A stretch of 64,000 nucleotides of DNA from Methanothrix harundinacea 6Ac (GTDB lineage Archaea > Halobacteriota > Methanosarcinia > Methanotrichales > Methanotrichaceae), in assembly GCF_000235565.1 (NCBI RefSeq), contig NC_017527.1, positions 1,426,001-1,490,000 of the forward strand, written 5' to 3'. Every line of letters begins with the position of its first letter. Positions within the stretch are counted from its first letter, which is position 1. A program made the translations under genes and the position numbers. Positions 25,686-34,185 of this stretch are shown here, in pieces. The notes under the pieces are model-generated. The model did not search any database, was not told the DNA's origin, and saw only the letters and a program-made list of their open reading frames with translations.

Positions 25686-26168
25686 ATGATCATGCTCAGG
25701 GCGGGAGACCTCTTTCTGGCCGGGAGGCAGGGAGGGGTCGTGGGCGCTTTTCTGAAAGGCAGAAGAGGATGCATCGGGGTTTCCGTCTACCACATCATGA
25801 GGCTCGCCGGAACCAAAGACCTCACCATCGGAACGGCCAGGGCGAAGGTGGTCGCCGACTGCAAGCCCTTCGACCTCATCTACTTCAAAGCCTCAGGATG
25901 CGAGCCGACGGTCCTGGCGGAGCCGGAGCTCGGCCCCGCCCGCCTCGCGAACGCCCGCCGTTCGAGAGACTGCAGCATATCCGACGTCGGAGACCTCATC
26001 TCCATCGTCCTCGGCCACGCCGATCTCCCGGGGCCGGGGGAGAGCGGGACCCCCCTCTTTCAGGACGGGAAGGTGGTGGGGATCCTCTCCTCCATAAACC
26101 TCAACGCCGGCAAGGGTACAGCCATCTCGGCGAGGGCGATCGTGAGAGGGGCCGAGGGGCTGATCTGA
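25686..26168 (+). CDS. Compact chymotrypsin-fold protease-like protein
   Basis: A 160-aa protein without a signal peptide. GPGESGTPLFQDGKVVGILSS has the form of the G-[DE]-S-G-x-P nucleophile motif of trypsin-like peptidases (Ser120), followed by the typical strand-turn-strand. Candidate triad partners are His36 (VSVYHIM) and Asp63 (KPFDLIYF). The order His-Asp-Ser and spacing are right for the fold, though the domain is short and the usual AAH context is missing. It could be a degenerate or non-proteolytic member. TATA box about 20 bases upstream; nearly leaderless. Confidence 0.55.
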   Translation: MIMLRAGDLFLAGRQGGVVGAFLKGRRGCIGVSVYHIMRLAGTKDLTIGTARAKVVADCKPFDLIYFKASGCEPTVLAEPELGPARLANARRSRDCSISDVGDLISIVLGHADLPGPGESGTPLFQDGKVVGILSSINLNAGKGTAISARAIVRGAEGLI

Positions 26169-26237
26169 CGGAGGCCGCGGTCAACTCCTCCCAGGGACCC
26201 CGCCTCGGAGAAGCGTTTACGAGAGTTTCAATCTGCC

Positions 26238-26621
26238 CTAGGCCCCGGCGGTGGCGTTCTCCGGGACGTAGACGATCATCCCGTTCTCCAGGCGGTAGGC
26301 CGTCCCCATCCTCGTCCCCTGCCCCCCGGCGATCTTATCGGTCATGTTCAGGATCTGAATCTGGTCCATCTCCTTGATGATGATCTGCATGTTGGGGTCG
26401 CCGGGGTTTTTGACGATGGTGACGCTCGCCTCGGGGTTGAGGAGCTCCGGGATGTTGTAGGAGATGACCAGGGCGAGGAGAAGGGCGATGGCGAAGACCA
26501 TGGCGGCGTCGAAGAGGTTGGCGACCCCGCTCAGGGGGTCGTCATCTTCGGCATCCTCCAGGACTCCGAGGCGGGGGCGGCCTCGCCTGCCGCCGCCTCC
26601 CATCCCTCCCGCCTCTCTCAT
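26238..26621 (-). CDS. DUF2149 membrane protein (ExbD-like role)
   Basis: A 127-aa protein: Gly/Arg-rich cytoplasmic N-terminus, one membrane span (LFDAAMVFAIALLLALVISY) and an external domain (QIQILNMTDKIAGGQGTRMGTAYRLENGMIVYVPE). This matches DUF2149, found beside ExbB/TolQ-like proteins, with topology like ExbD/TolR. ATG 26621 overlaps the ExbB-like stop as ATGA, so the pair is translationally coupled. Last gene of the CobN-like cluster. Confidence 0.82.
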   Translation of the reverse strand: MREAGGMGGGGRRGRPRLGVLEDAEDDDPLSGVANLFDAAMVFAIALLLALVISYNIPELLNPEASVTIVKNPGDPNMQIIIKEMDQIQILNMTDKIAGGQGTRMGTAYRLENGMIVYVPENATAGA

Positions 26622-27283
26622 CCCCCTGCCTCCCTCTCTCGGCTCCGGTCCCTTCTCTTTCTCTCCCCATGCAGGAGCTCCGCCGCGTATTCGAGGTCGC
26701 TCATGTCCTGGCGGTACCACCTGTTTTTGACCGTATAGACCCCGTAGCAGATCCCGCCGACGGCAAGGCCGATCACCGTCGTCGAGAAGGCGATGACGAG
26801 GCTATCGGCCATCTGCTGGATCTCCCCCCGGGAGAGGCTGATCAGGGCTGGCCCCATGGGGATGAGGGTCCCCATCAGCCCCAGCATCGGTCCCACCCGA
26901 ACGCCGATCTTCACCGGCTCCAGGGCCTTCCCCATCCCCAGCTCCGCGTCCTGGAGGGCCTTCTCCAGCCTCGGGGCGGCGGGGTCGCCCCGGAGGGACC
27001 GGGCCTCCTCCCCCAGGGCCGCCAAGACCCGGGGGGTCCCCCGGTAGCCGGCCGTGAGGGAGGCGGCCTCCTCTTCCCGCCCCGAGAGCGCCATCTTCGA
27101 GGCCTCAGCGCAGATCCCCTCCAGCTCCTGGAGGTCTCTCCTCCGGGAGGTGTACTCGGATATGAGGGAGCCCAGGAGGGCGAGGGACCATCCGAAGAGG
27201 AGGAGGAGCGCCAGGATGACGGGGTAGAGGAGGGCGGTCGAGAAGACGAAGAGGAGGTTTACGACCTCTAAGTAGACGGTCAC
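26618..27283 (-). CDS. MotA/TolQ/ExbB-type proton channel subunit
   Basis: A 221-aa protein with an N-terminal span (LLFVFSTALLYPVILALLLLFGW), a cytoplasmic helical stretch, and two C-terminal spans: GPMLGLMGTLIPMGPALISL and LVIAFSTTVIGLAVGGICYGVY. The G-x-M-G-T-L-x-P-M-G and AFSTTVIGL motifs are the ExbB/TolQ/MotA signature. The family couples ion flow to mechanical work. GTG 27283 overlaps the DUF2162 stop (GTGA). With DUF2149 it would form an ExbBD-like motor in the archaeal membrane. Confidence 0.9.
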   Translation of the reverse strand: MTVYLEVVNLLFVFSTALLYPVILALLLLFGWSLALLGSLISEYTSRRRDLQELEGICAEASKMALSGREEEAASLTAGYRGTPRVLAALGEEARSLRGDPAAPRLEKALQDAELGMGKALEPVKIGVRVGPMLGLMGTLIPMGPALISLSRGEIQQMADSLVIAFSTTVIGLAVGGICYGVYTVKNRWYRQDMSDLEYAAELLHGERKRRDRSREREAGG

Positions 27284-27972
27284 CGGAAGACCCCCATCCT
27301 CCTCCCGACGAAGCCGAGGCCGACCAGTCCGAGGATGAATAGGTAGGAGGGGATGAGGTCCGAGGCGGGGATGGGGATGGGGACGAAGGGGGTCGACGCG
27401 GCCTTGAGGTAGGCGGGGATGAGAAGGATCGATAGGAGGTAGAAGAGGCCGACGAAGATCATGGCGTTCCCCAGGGCCGAGGGGGCCCTCCCCGCCCTTC
27501 CGAAGGTGGCGGAGAGGATCGCGATGGAGATGAAGAAGATGAGGCCGACGACCGCCCCCACCTTCCAGCCGGGGACGTCCAGGAGGCCAGCGAGGGCGCT
27601 GCAGGAGAGGAAGGTGGCGGCAAGGCAGGCAGGGCACGGGACGGAGAGGACCCAGAAGGTCTTTCGGGAGAGGTCGCGGCCGCGGCGGTTCCACTCCCGG
27701 GCGGTGGAGACCCCCACCGCCACCAGAAGGAGGGAGATGCCCAGGTGCATCGCGACCCCCATGCCCATGATCGAGGTGATGGCGGCTTCAGGGACGAGGC
27801 CGACTGCGAGGCCCATCACCAGGGAGAGGGCCAGGTAAGACGCTCCGATGGAGAGGGTCTCCTTCCGGCTGAGGCTGGCGAGGCCGCACCCCAGGCTGAC
27901 CTTCAGAGCGAATACAATGATCCCCATCAGAACACCAGAAGCGGCAAGCCACGGGTAATCCAAGACTTTCAC
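27280..27972 (-). CDS. DUF2162 predicted transporter
   Basis: A 230-aa polytopic membrane protein with about six to seven spans (for example WLAASGVLMGIIVFALKVSLG, AITSIMGMGVAMHLGISLLLV and DLIPSYLFILGLVGLGFVG). It has a conserved-looking CPACLAATFLSCSAL motif in a loop or span, possibly metal binding. It matches DUF2162, annotated as a predicted transporter, and is repeatedly seen between CobN-like and ExbB-like genes in methanogens (from memory). A TATA-like AT region precedes it at 27973-28020, so it may also have its own promoter. Confidence 0.8.
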   Translation of the reverse strand: MKVLDYPWLAASGVLMGIIVFALKVSLGCGLASLSRKETLSIGASYLALSLVMGLAVGLVPEAAITSIMGMGVAMHLGISLLLVAVGVSTAREWNRRGRDLSRKTFWVLSVPCPACLAATFLSCSALAGLLDVPGWKVGAVVGLIFFISIAILSATFGRAGRAPSALGNAMIFVGLFYLLSILLIPAYLKAASTPFVPIPIPASDLIPSYLFILGLVGLGFVGRRMGVFR

Positions 27973-28088
27973 CTACTACACTAGATTGGACTAAAGTCAA
28001 GTTTACAGGATATAACATTTGCGCAAGCCAGCCTGTCTGAGAGAAAGATAGCTTTGTTTCTCCGGGGAGGGGGGAGGTGAGGGGGCCC

Positions 28089-31000
28089 TCACCACCTCCT
28101 CAGAAACCCCGCCCCCACCGCCAGGAGGATGAAGAGGACGAGGATGATCCCCATCAGCGGGGCCGCCGATCGCGATGGGAGAGGGCTCTCCTCAGCCAAC
28201 TCCTCCATGACTAAGCCGCTGACGTCATCCTGCACCGATCCGGCCGCCTCGCCCGCCGGGACCAGCTCTTCGAGGATCTCTGTCCCGACGCTCGGCGGGC
28301 GGGTGGCGTTCGCCGCCCCTGGAGCTTCGGCACGAGGATAGGGGTGCCTGCTGGAACCGCCGCCCTTGCTCGCGCTATCGCGGGTAGCCTCCGTCTGCTC
28401 AGTTCCGGTGAGGACCCCCTCCAGGTACTCTCGGAGGAGGATGTTTCCGCAGGTGTGGTGGCAGCAGGTGACGCCGAACTCGGTCTCCGACTCCTCGAAC
28501 TCCTCGGCCAGCTTTTTTTTCATCTCCTCGGTGGGGTGCCAGTATCCTTTCCTCGAAGCCTCCAGCATCCTCGCCGTGACGACCTGGTATGCGTAGGGGT
28601 TCTTCTCGTCGAAGAACTCCCGGAGGCCCATATCGTACTTGTCCTTGACGTAAACGTCGTAGGCCTCGTTCCACATCGTCTCCGTTACCAGGTCGGGGAC
28701 GGTGACGTCCCATCCCCAGAGGTGCTCGACGAACTTGTCCATCTCCCTTCCTCCGGAGTACCCCTCCCCTTTCATCCCCTCGATCCATTTGGGGTTGTAG
28801 TAGCGGGACCGGAGCTCCCTTGTAAAGAAGCTCTTGAGGGGCTCCGCCTTTCCGGCAGCCCCTCTGGCCCGAGCGTCGGTGACGTAGAGGTTGGGGGCAA
28901 CGCCGGTGACGGTCCTGACGGCCATGGAGATCCCGCCCAGGTACTGGTAGACGTCGTCGTTGTCGATGAAGCCGTAGAGGTTCGAGTTGGTGTGGTGGGC
29001 CGCCGCCTCCACCTCGGCGAGGTTTCGGCGGTATACCTCGGTCTGGACTGCTGCGTAGTCCTTGCCGGAGGGGGTTCTGCTCCCCCAGACCCCATCGCCG
29101 TAGATGTAGGACATCCTGTCGATGAAGAGGTCGCCGAGCTTCGAATCGTTCTCCCAGGTGTCGCTTGCGGATACGGGGCTATCGAGGTTCGGGCCGTAGG
29201 TCCCGGCGGCCTCAAGGAAGATCCTGCTGGCGGCGAGGAATTCGGCATCCTCCTCGGAGTAGTTTCCCGTCGCCAGAAGCTCCGACCTGATCTCCTCGGA
29301 GTTCTCCCTCACGTAGTTGGGATAGTCGGTCGCCGAGTCGTTTGCTGCAAGGCGGATCGCCCGATCGATGAGCTGGAGCTTCTCGGGGAAGAGGTCCCGG
29401 TGGAGCCCCGAGGGGACGACCACCACGTCGATCCGGGGCCTTCCGAGCTCGGACGAGGGGGTCAGCCGGACGTCGGAGACGCCGCCGTAGGAGTCCCAGA
29501 CCGGCTCCGCCCCCACCAGCCTCAGGATCTCCGCCTCGACGACGCCGTGGTCTGTCGTCGCCCAGGCCCAGAGGACGATGGCGAGCTTCCTCGGGTAGGT
29601 CCCGTTCTCCTCGGCCCGATAGACCTCGATCAGATCCTCGGCCAGCTCCGACCCCACCTCCCAGGCTGCCGGCGTCGGGACCATCCTCGGGCTTATGGAG
29701 TGGAAGTTCCTCCCCGTCGGTAGGACGTTGGGATCTCTTATCGGATCGTCGGCCGGAGACGGCGGGGTGTACTCCGACTCCGAGGCGTTTATGAATCGCG
29801 GAACCTCCTCGACGGAGGCGTCGAGCCCCTCGGAGCGGGAGAGGGCGAGGGCGAGGAGGGCGGTCAGGTTCTCCGATCGGTTGGCTGTTCCAGCGCCCGG
29901 GCGGTTGGAGAAGACCTCCCCCTGGGCGAGATCGGGGCTCGTTTTATCGTCGATGACCGCCGCCAGGAGGGCCAGAGAGGCGTTATCGAGCTCCCGCTCC
30001 TTGTCGAGCCTCGAGGGGTTCGGGTAATCGTCGTAGGAGATCATGAGGGCGACCTCTCGCTTGTAGTCGTCGCCGAGCATCGATTGGACCATCTCCAGAC
30101 GGGCCCCCCCCTCCGGAGGGGTCGCAAAGGTATGGAGGCCGTAGGGCATGAACTCCTTCTTCAGGTCGTAGAGGTAGTGCTCGAGCTCTTCGACGAAACC
30201 GTCGAAGGCCTCCGGATCTCTGGAGAGCTCGCTCAGGTTTTTATCCAGGTCCTCGTCCAGGTGCAGCTCCTCGCACCGGGCGATGATCTCCTCTTTGTAG
30301 AGGGCCTTCACCGAGGCGTTCTCGACCTGGTGGTAGTTGAAGGCGGTCTCGGCGAGGTGGGTGAAGTTGCCGTAGAGGCCGGAGGCGACTATCGGCGGCG
30401 TCAGGTGGGTTATAATCACCGCGTCCCCCCTCCTCTTCGCCTGGGACCCCTCGGCGATGTTGTCGACGATGTAGGGGTAGATCACGGGAAGGTCCTGGAT
30501 CAGGATTCCCGGCCAGCACTGGTCGCGGGAAATCCCGCTCTCTTTGCCGGGGGTCCACTCCTGGGTGCCGTGTTTTCCGAGGTGGACGATGAAGTCGGCG
30601 TCGAAGCCCCTCCTCAGCCAGAGGTAGAAGGCGATGTACTGATGGTGGGGCGGTATGTCCTTATTGTGGTAGAGGATGGTGCTGTTCTGAAGCCACCCCC
30701 TCGTCGGCTGGGGGGCCAGGATGACGTTTCCGAAGGAGAGCTTGGGGATGACGAAGTAGCTCCCGGACTCGTTCTCGTAGACCATGATCTCCCCGGGGGG
30801 CGGGCCCCAGATCTCCGTCACCTCCCGCTGCTTTGCGGGGTCGATCTCGGAGAACCACTCCAGGTAATCGTCTGCCGGGATGAGGGTCGCGTTCCCCGCT
30901 CTGACCATCTTCTCCAGCTCTTCCGGCGCCCAGGTCCCGACGTTCGTTCCCTGGTGGGCCATCAGGTCGACGAGGTCCTGCTCATCGGGGACGGTCCCCT

Positions 31001-32654
31001 CCACCCGGTAGCCGGAGCCGTTCAGCCCCTGGAGGATCACCCGGAGGCTCCGGGGTACGTTGATGTAGGTCGCCCCCAGGTTGTCCTTTCCTCCGCCGTG
31101 GTTGTAGTAGATGATCGCCGCCTTCTTCTCAGAGTTCGGCCTTCGGCCGAGCTCTGCCCAGGCGATGGCCCGATCTGCCAGCCAATCGATCTGGCTCTGG
31201 ACGGGATCGAAGGTTCCCTTCTCGGTCCTTCCCGCTATCATCATCGGCTCGATGACCGCGTCCATCTCGGGCATGGCGATCTTGAAGTATAGCTCCGCTG
31301 GGAACAGGCCGGTTTCGTTCCTCCACTCCTCCGGGGTCTGGTACCAGAGCTTCATGGCATTGAGGACGGGGACGTTCAGCTCCTTGAGAGCCTCGATCCC
31401 CTCCTCGGGGTCTCCATAGTTCAGCCTGAAGGGCTTGGTGAGGAGAACGGCATCAACGATCGTCGATCCGTTCAGGATGAAGAAGTCCTGGATGGTGGTG
31501 GTGTTCTCAAATCCGATGTCGATGACGTTGGCCCCCCTCGCCTCCAGAGCCCTGACGATGGCGGTTCTCATCGACGAGGTCACGGGGTCGCTCGCCAGGT
31601 TCATCACCCCTATCGTCGGAGCCAACTCGTCGTAACGGTGGCCGGAATGGCTCCGGTACCACTGGAGGTAGGAGGAGGTCTGGAGGAAGAGGTCCGGCGA
31701 GTCCGGATGGCTGATGTAGGCCCTGGGGGTCGGAACGGGTGCCCTCACCGGCACCTCCAGGCCTAAAAAGGCCCTTGCCAGGTACGAATAGAGCCCCTTC
31801 ATGTTCTCGACTCCGCCATAGTTCCAGTACTCTTCGACCTCGGGATGGTCCTGGAGGTCGACATCTCCGAGGAGGCCGTCGTACCCCTCCGAGTGGATCG
31901 AGATGACGGGAACTCCCGCCTCCTTCGGCGCCTCCAGCAGGGGCAATAGCTTTCTTGCGCCGTCGCTTCCCACCATCTCCAGGAATATCAGGTCGTAGCC
32001 CGATAGGTTCGAGGGGGCGGTCTCCACGAAGGCGAGGGTGACGTTCAGGACGGCGTCCTTCGCCGATTCCTCGATCCCCGCGTGGTTCTCTGCGGCGATG
32101 AAGAGGGCCTCCGGCCTCTCCGTGAGGATCCTCGCTGTTATGTTCACCCTTGGGGATTCGCCGGGCAGAGCGTGCCGATCGCCAAGGAAGAAGGTGATTT
32201 CATCCCCCTCTTTGAGGAGGAATTGATCTGGGCCGACGACCGGGACGGGGTCCTGGGGATAGTTGACCACGTACCTCCAGGTTCTGTTCGCCGTCGCATC
32301 TGCGCCTCCCATCGACACCACTACGGGGCCGCGGATCGCCCAGAGGGACAAGTCCACCAGAAGCTCAAACCCGCCAGCTTCGGAGGCTCTGATGAGGGCT
32401 CCAAGGGCCGACCTTTCCGCGATCGAGGCATTGCCGCTTCCGCCTGATATGGGGATCTCCCCGCCGGCTAGGAGGAGCTCGCCCTCCCAGATCAGATCGG
32501 AGGGCTCATCTTTCGCCTCTCCCTCGGAGGGGCCCTGGCTGAGGTCTCCCAGGGCGGGGACGATCGTCATGAGGATGAGCAAAATAAGGGGGGAGATCCT
32601 CATCCAGGACCCCCCCCACCCCTCCGACCTTCTGCCGCGTCGGTGAGCGGACAA
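28089..32654 (-). CDS. Surface-anchored CobN/ChlH-like chelatase with DUF4430 domain
   Basis: About 1504-1521 aa. The N-terminus has a signal peptide (LILLILMTIVPALG). Residues about 55-165 form a DUF4430-like (transcobalamin C-terminal-like) domain: ALGALIRAS, TWRYVVNYP, LLKEGDEITFFLGD. The rest is a CobN/magnesium-chelatase H-type catalytic subunit with HLGKHGTQEWTPGKE and AKRRGDAVIITHLTPP. It ends in a Pro/Glu linker and a membrane anchor (MGIILVLFILLAVGAGFL). Cytoplasmic cobaltochelatase CobN has neither export signal nor anchor, so this one acts outside. Start is TTG 32654 (good ribosome site) or ATG 32603. CobS/CobT-type ATPases are absent nearby. Confidence 0.92.
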   Translation of the reverse strand: MSAHRRGRRSEGWGGSWMRISPLILLILMTIVPALGDLSQGPSEGEAKDEPSDLIWEGELLLAGGEIPISGGSGNASIAERSALGALIRASEAGGFELLVDLSLWAIRGPVVVSMGGADATANRTWRYVVNYPQDPVPVVGPDQFLLKEGDEITFFLGDRHALPGESPRVNITARILTERPEALFIAAENHAGIEESAKDAVLNVTLAFVETAPSNLSGYDLIFLEMVGSDGARKLLPLLEAPKEAGVPVISIHSEGYDGLLGDVDLQDHPEVEEYWNYGGVENMKGLYSYLARAFLGLEVPVRAPVPTPRAYISHPDSPDLFLQTSSYLQWYRSHSGHRYDELAPTIGVMNLASDPVTSSMRTAIVRALEARGANVIDIGFENTTTIQDFFILNGSTIVDAVLLTKPFRLNYGDPEEGIEALKELNVPVLNAMKLWYQTPEEWRNETGLFPAELYFKIAMPEMDAVIEPMMIAGRTEKGTFDPVQSQIDWLADRAIAWAELGRRPNSEKKAAIIYYNHGGGKDNLGATYINVPRSLRVILQGLNGSGYRVEGTVPDEQDLVDLMAHQGTNVGTWAPEELEKMVRAGNATLIPADDYLEWFSEIDPAKQREVTEIWGPPPGEIMVYENESGSYFVIPKLSFGNVILAPQPTRGWLQNSTILYHNKDIPPHHQYIAFYLWLRRGFDADFIVHLGKHGTQEWTPGKESGISRDQCWPGILIQDLPVIYPYIVDNIAEGSQAKRRGDAVIITHLTPPIVASGLYGNFTHLAETAFNYHQVENASVKALYKEEIIARCEELHLDEDLDKNLSELSRDPEAFDGFVEELEHYLYDLKKEFMPYGLHTFATPPEGGARLEMVQSMLGDDYKREVALMISYDDYPNPSRLDKERELDNASLALLAAVIDDKTSPDLAQGEVFSNRPGAGTANRSENLTALLALALSRSEGLDASVEEVPRFINASESEYTPPSPADDPIRDPNVLPTGRNFHSISPRMVPTPAAWEVGSELAEDLIEVYRAEENGTYPRKLAIVLWAWATTDHGVVEAEILRLVGAEPVWDSYGGVSDVRLTPSSELGRPRIDVVVVPSGLHRDLFPEKLQLIDRAIRLAANDSATDYPNYVRENSEEIRSELLATGNYSEEDAEFLAASRIFLEAAGTYGPNLDSPVSASDTWENDSKLGDLFIDRMSYIYGDGVWGSRTPSGKDYAAVQTEVYRRNLAEVEAAAHHTNSNLYGFIDNDDVYQYLGGISMAVRTVTGVAPNLYVTDARARGAAGKAEPLKSFFTRELRSRYYNPKWIEGMKGEGYSGGREMDKFVEHLWGWDVTVPDLVTETMWNEAYDVYVKDKYDMGLREFFDEKNPYAYQVVTARMLEASRKGYWHPTEEMKKKLAEEFEESETEFGVTCCHHTCGNILLREYLEGVLTGTEQTEATRDSASKGGGSSRHPYPRAEAPGAANATRPPSVGTEILEELVPAGEAAGSVQDDVSGLVMEELAEESPLPSRSAAPLMGIILVLFILLAVGAGFLRRW

Positions 32655-32658
32655 GCTT

Positions 32659-34185
32659 TCATCCCTCCCATCCCGTCGTCATCTCCACCCTGAAGAAATC
32701 CTGGGGGCTTCTGCTCCTATCTCCGAGGTAGAAGAGTACCCTGTCCCCCTCCTCCAGGGGAAAGCGGTCCGGCCCTTCGGAGGGCATCGGCTCCTCGGGA
32801 TAGTTCACCCAGTAGATCCAGAACTCTCCCGCCCTCGCCTCGATGCCGTCGATTGATCTCACCAGAAGGCCGTAGTCGTCGACGTAAGAGCCGTCGAAGG
32901 TGATCTCAAACCCTCCCACCTCGGAGGCCTTCATCAGCGCCCCCAGGGCCGTCCTCTCATCGACCGCGCGGACGCTCCCATCCTCCGCCGCAGCGTTGAA
33001 TCTCCCGTCGCCGAGGAGGACCTCCCCCTCGAAGATGACCTTTGAGCCCTCCTCCCCGAAGGCGTAGAGGCAGCCGTCGTCCGAGCCGATGTAGAGGACG
33101 CCGTCGGAGAAGGACGGCGATGACATCAGATAGGCTCCGGTCTCGTACCTCCAGACCTCCGAGCCGTCCGATCGATTGAGGGCGTAGACGACGCCTCGGT
33201 GAGATCCGAGATAGACCCGGTCTCCCGCGACGAGGGGCGAGGACCTGACGGAGCTATCGACCTCGGCGCTCCAGACGAGGGACCCGTCCGAGGCGTTGAG
33301 GCACGCGAGACGGCCATCGTCGGTCCCTATGTAGACCCGGCCGGAGGAGATGGCCGGAGACGACGTGGTTCCCTTGAGGGGCGCGACCCAGACCTCTTCG
33401 CCGGTGGAGGCGTCCAAAGCGCGGAGATCCTCCCTCGTGGCGAAGTAGGCTCTGCCCCCTCCGATCCCTGGCGTCGTGGTTATGGGTCCGTTCGTCGGAG
33501 CCCTCCAGAGGATCTCAAAAGAGGAGGTGTCGATACAATATAGGGCGGGGTCCCCTCCCGCAAAGTAGACCCTCCCCTCCTCGGCGGCAGGGGACGTATA
33601 GGGATCGATCTTGCCGGTTGAAATGTTCCAGAGCTCATCACCTTCGAGGTCCAGGACGTGGAGGGTCCCATCGGAGAAGGTGGAGACAAATACCAACTCC
33701 CCGATCACCAGGGGCGACGAAGCTACCCCCCACCACTGAGGGTCCCTCTCGACCGTCCGATTCCAGACGGTCTCGCCGGTTTCAGCGTCCAGACAGTATA
33801 GATCTCCGTACCAGGAGCCGGCGAAGACGAGGCCGCGGGAGACGGCGGGGGTCGAAGCTCCCCCCTTCCCACCCAGGGGATTCCGCCAGAGGACCGACCC
33901 GTCCCTGGCGTCGAGGCAGCCGAGGGCCTGCTCTCCCTGGTAGGACATGTCAGGCCAGGACGAGACGTAGACCCTCTCCCCAGATATTGAAGCGCTCCCT
34001 CCAACGTAGCCCTTGGCCGTCACCTTCTCCCTCCAGAGGAGCACGGGGGCGGCGGGGCCGTCCCCGCTGACGTTCCCGGTCCTCTGGGCGTCGCCGCGGA
34101 AGGTCAGATGGTCCCCGAAGGCCGGCGAGATCGCTGAGGCGAGGATGAGGCCCATCATCAGGGCCAGGGCGAGCCGTCGGATCAC
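32659..34185 (-). CDS. Secreted PQQ-type beta-propeller with C-terminal DUF4430-like domain
   Basis: About 508 aa. Signal peptide (ALALMMGLILASAISPAFG), then some seven PQQ-like blades with repeated W-x-x-x and G-x-V-Y-x-G-S/T-x-D-G-x-L/V-x-x-L-x-x-x-x-G motifs (for example SSPAISSGRVYIGTDDGRLACLNASDGSLVW). From about 385 a DUF4430-like domain (TALGALMKASEVGGFEI, FWIYWVNYP, LEEGDRVLFYLGD) closely resembles that of the CobN-like protein. The GTG start overlaps the upstream stop (GTGA). The CobN-like gene begins four bases after its stop. True PQQ binding is not implied by this repeat in archaea. Confidence 0.88.
   Translation of the reverse strand: MIRRLALALMMGLILASAISPAFGDHLTFRGDAQRTGNVSGDGPAAPVLLWREKVTAKGYVGGSASISGERVYVSSWPDMSYQGEQALGCLDARDGSVLWRNPLGGKGGASTPAVSRGLVFAGSWYGDLYCLDAETGETVWNRTVERDPQWWGVASSPLVIGELVFVSTFSDGTLHVLDLEGDELWNISTGKIDPYTSPAAEEGRVYFAGGDPALYCIDTSSFEILWRAPTNGPITTTPGIGGGRAYFATREDLRALDASTGEEVWVAPLKGTTSSPAISSGRVYIGTDDGRLACLNASDGSLVWSAEVDSSVRSSPLVAGDRVYLGSHRGVVYALNRSDGSEVWRYETGAYLMSSPSFSDGVLYIGSDDGCLYAFGEEGSKVIFEGEVLLGDGRFNAAAEDGSVRAVDERTALGALMKASEVGGFEITFDGSYVDDYGLLVRSIDGIEARAGEFWIYWVNYPEEPMPSEGPDRFPLEEGDRVLFYLGDRSRSPQDFFRVEMTTGWEG

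Noticed and set aside
28344-31292. Two plus-strand open frames of over 400 codons opposite the CobN-like gene
   Set aside because: Both are low-complexity antisense translations; the CobN-like frame carries the family motifs.
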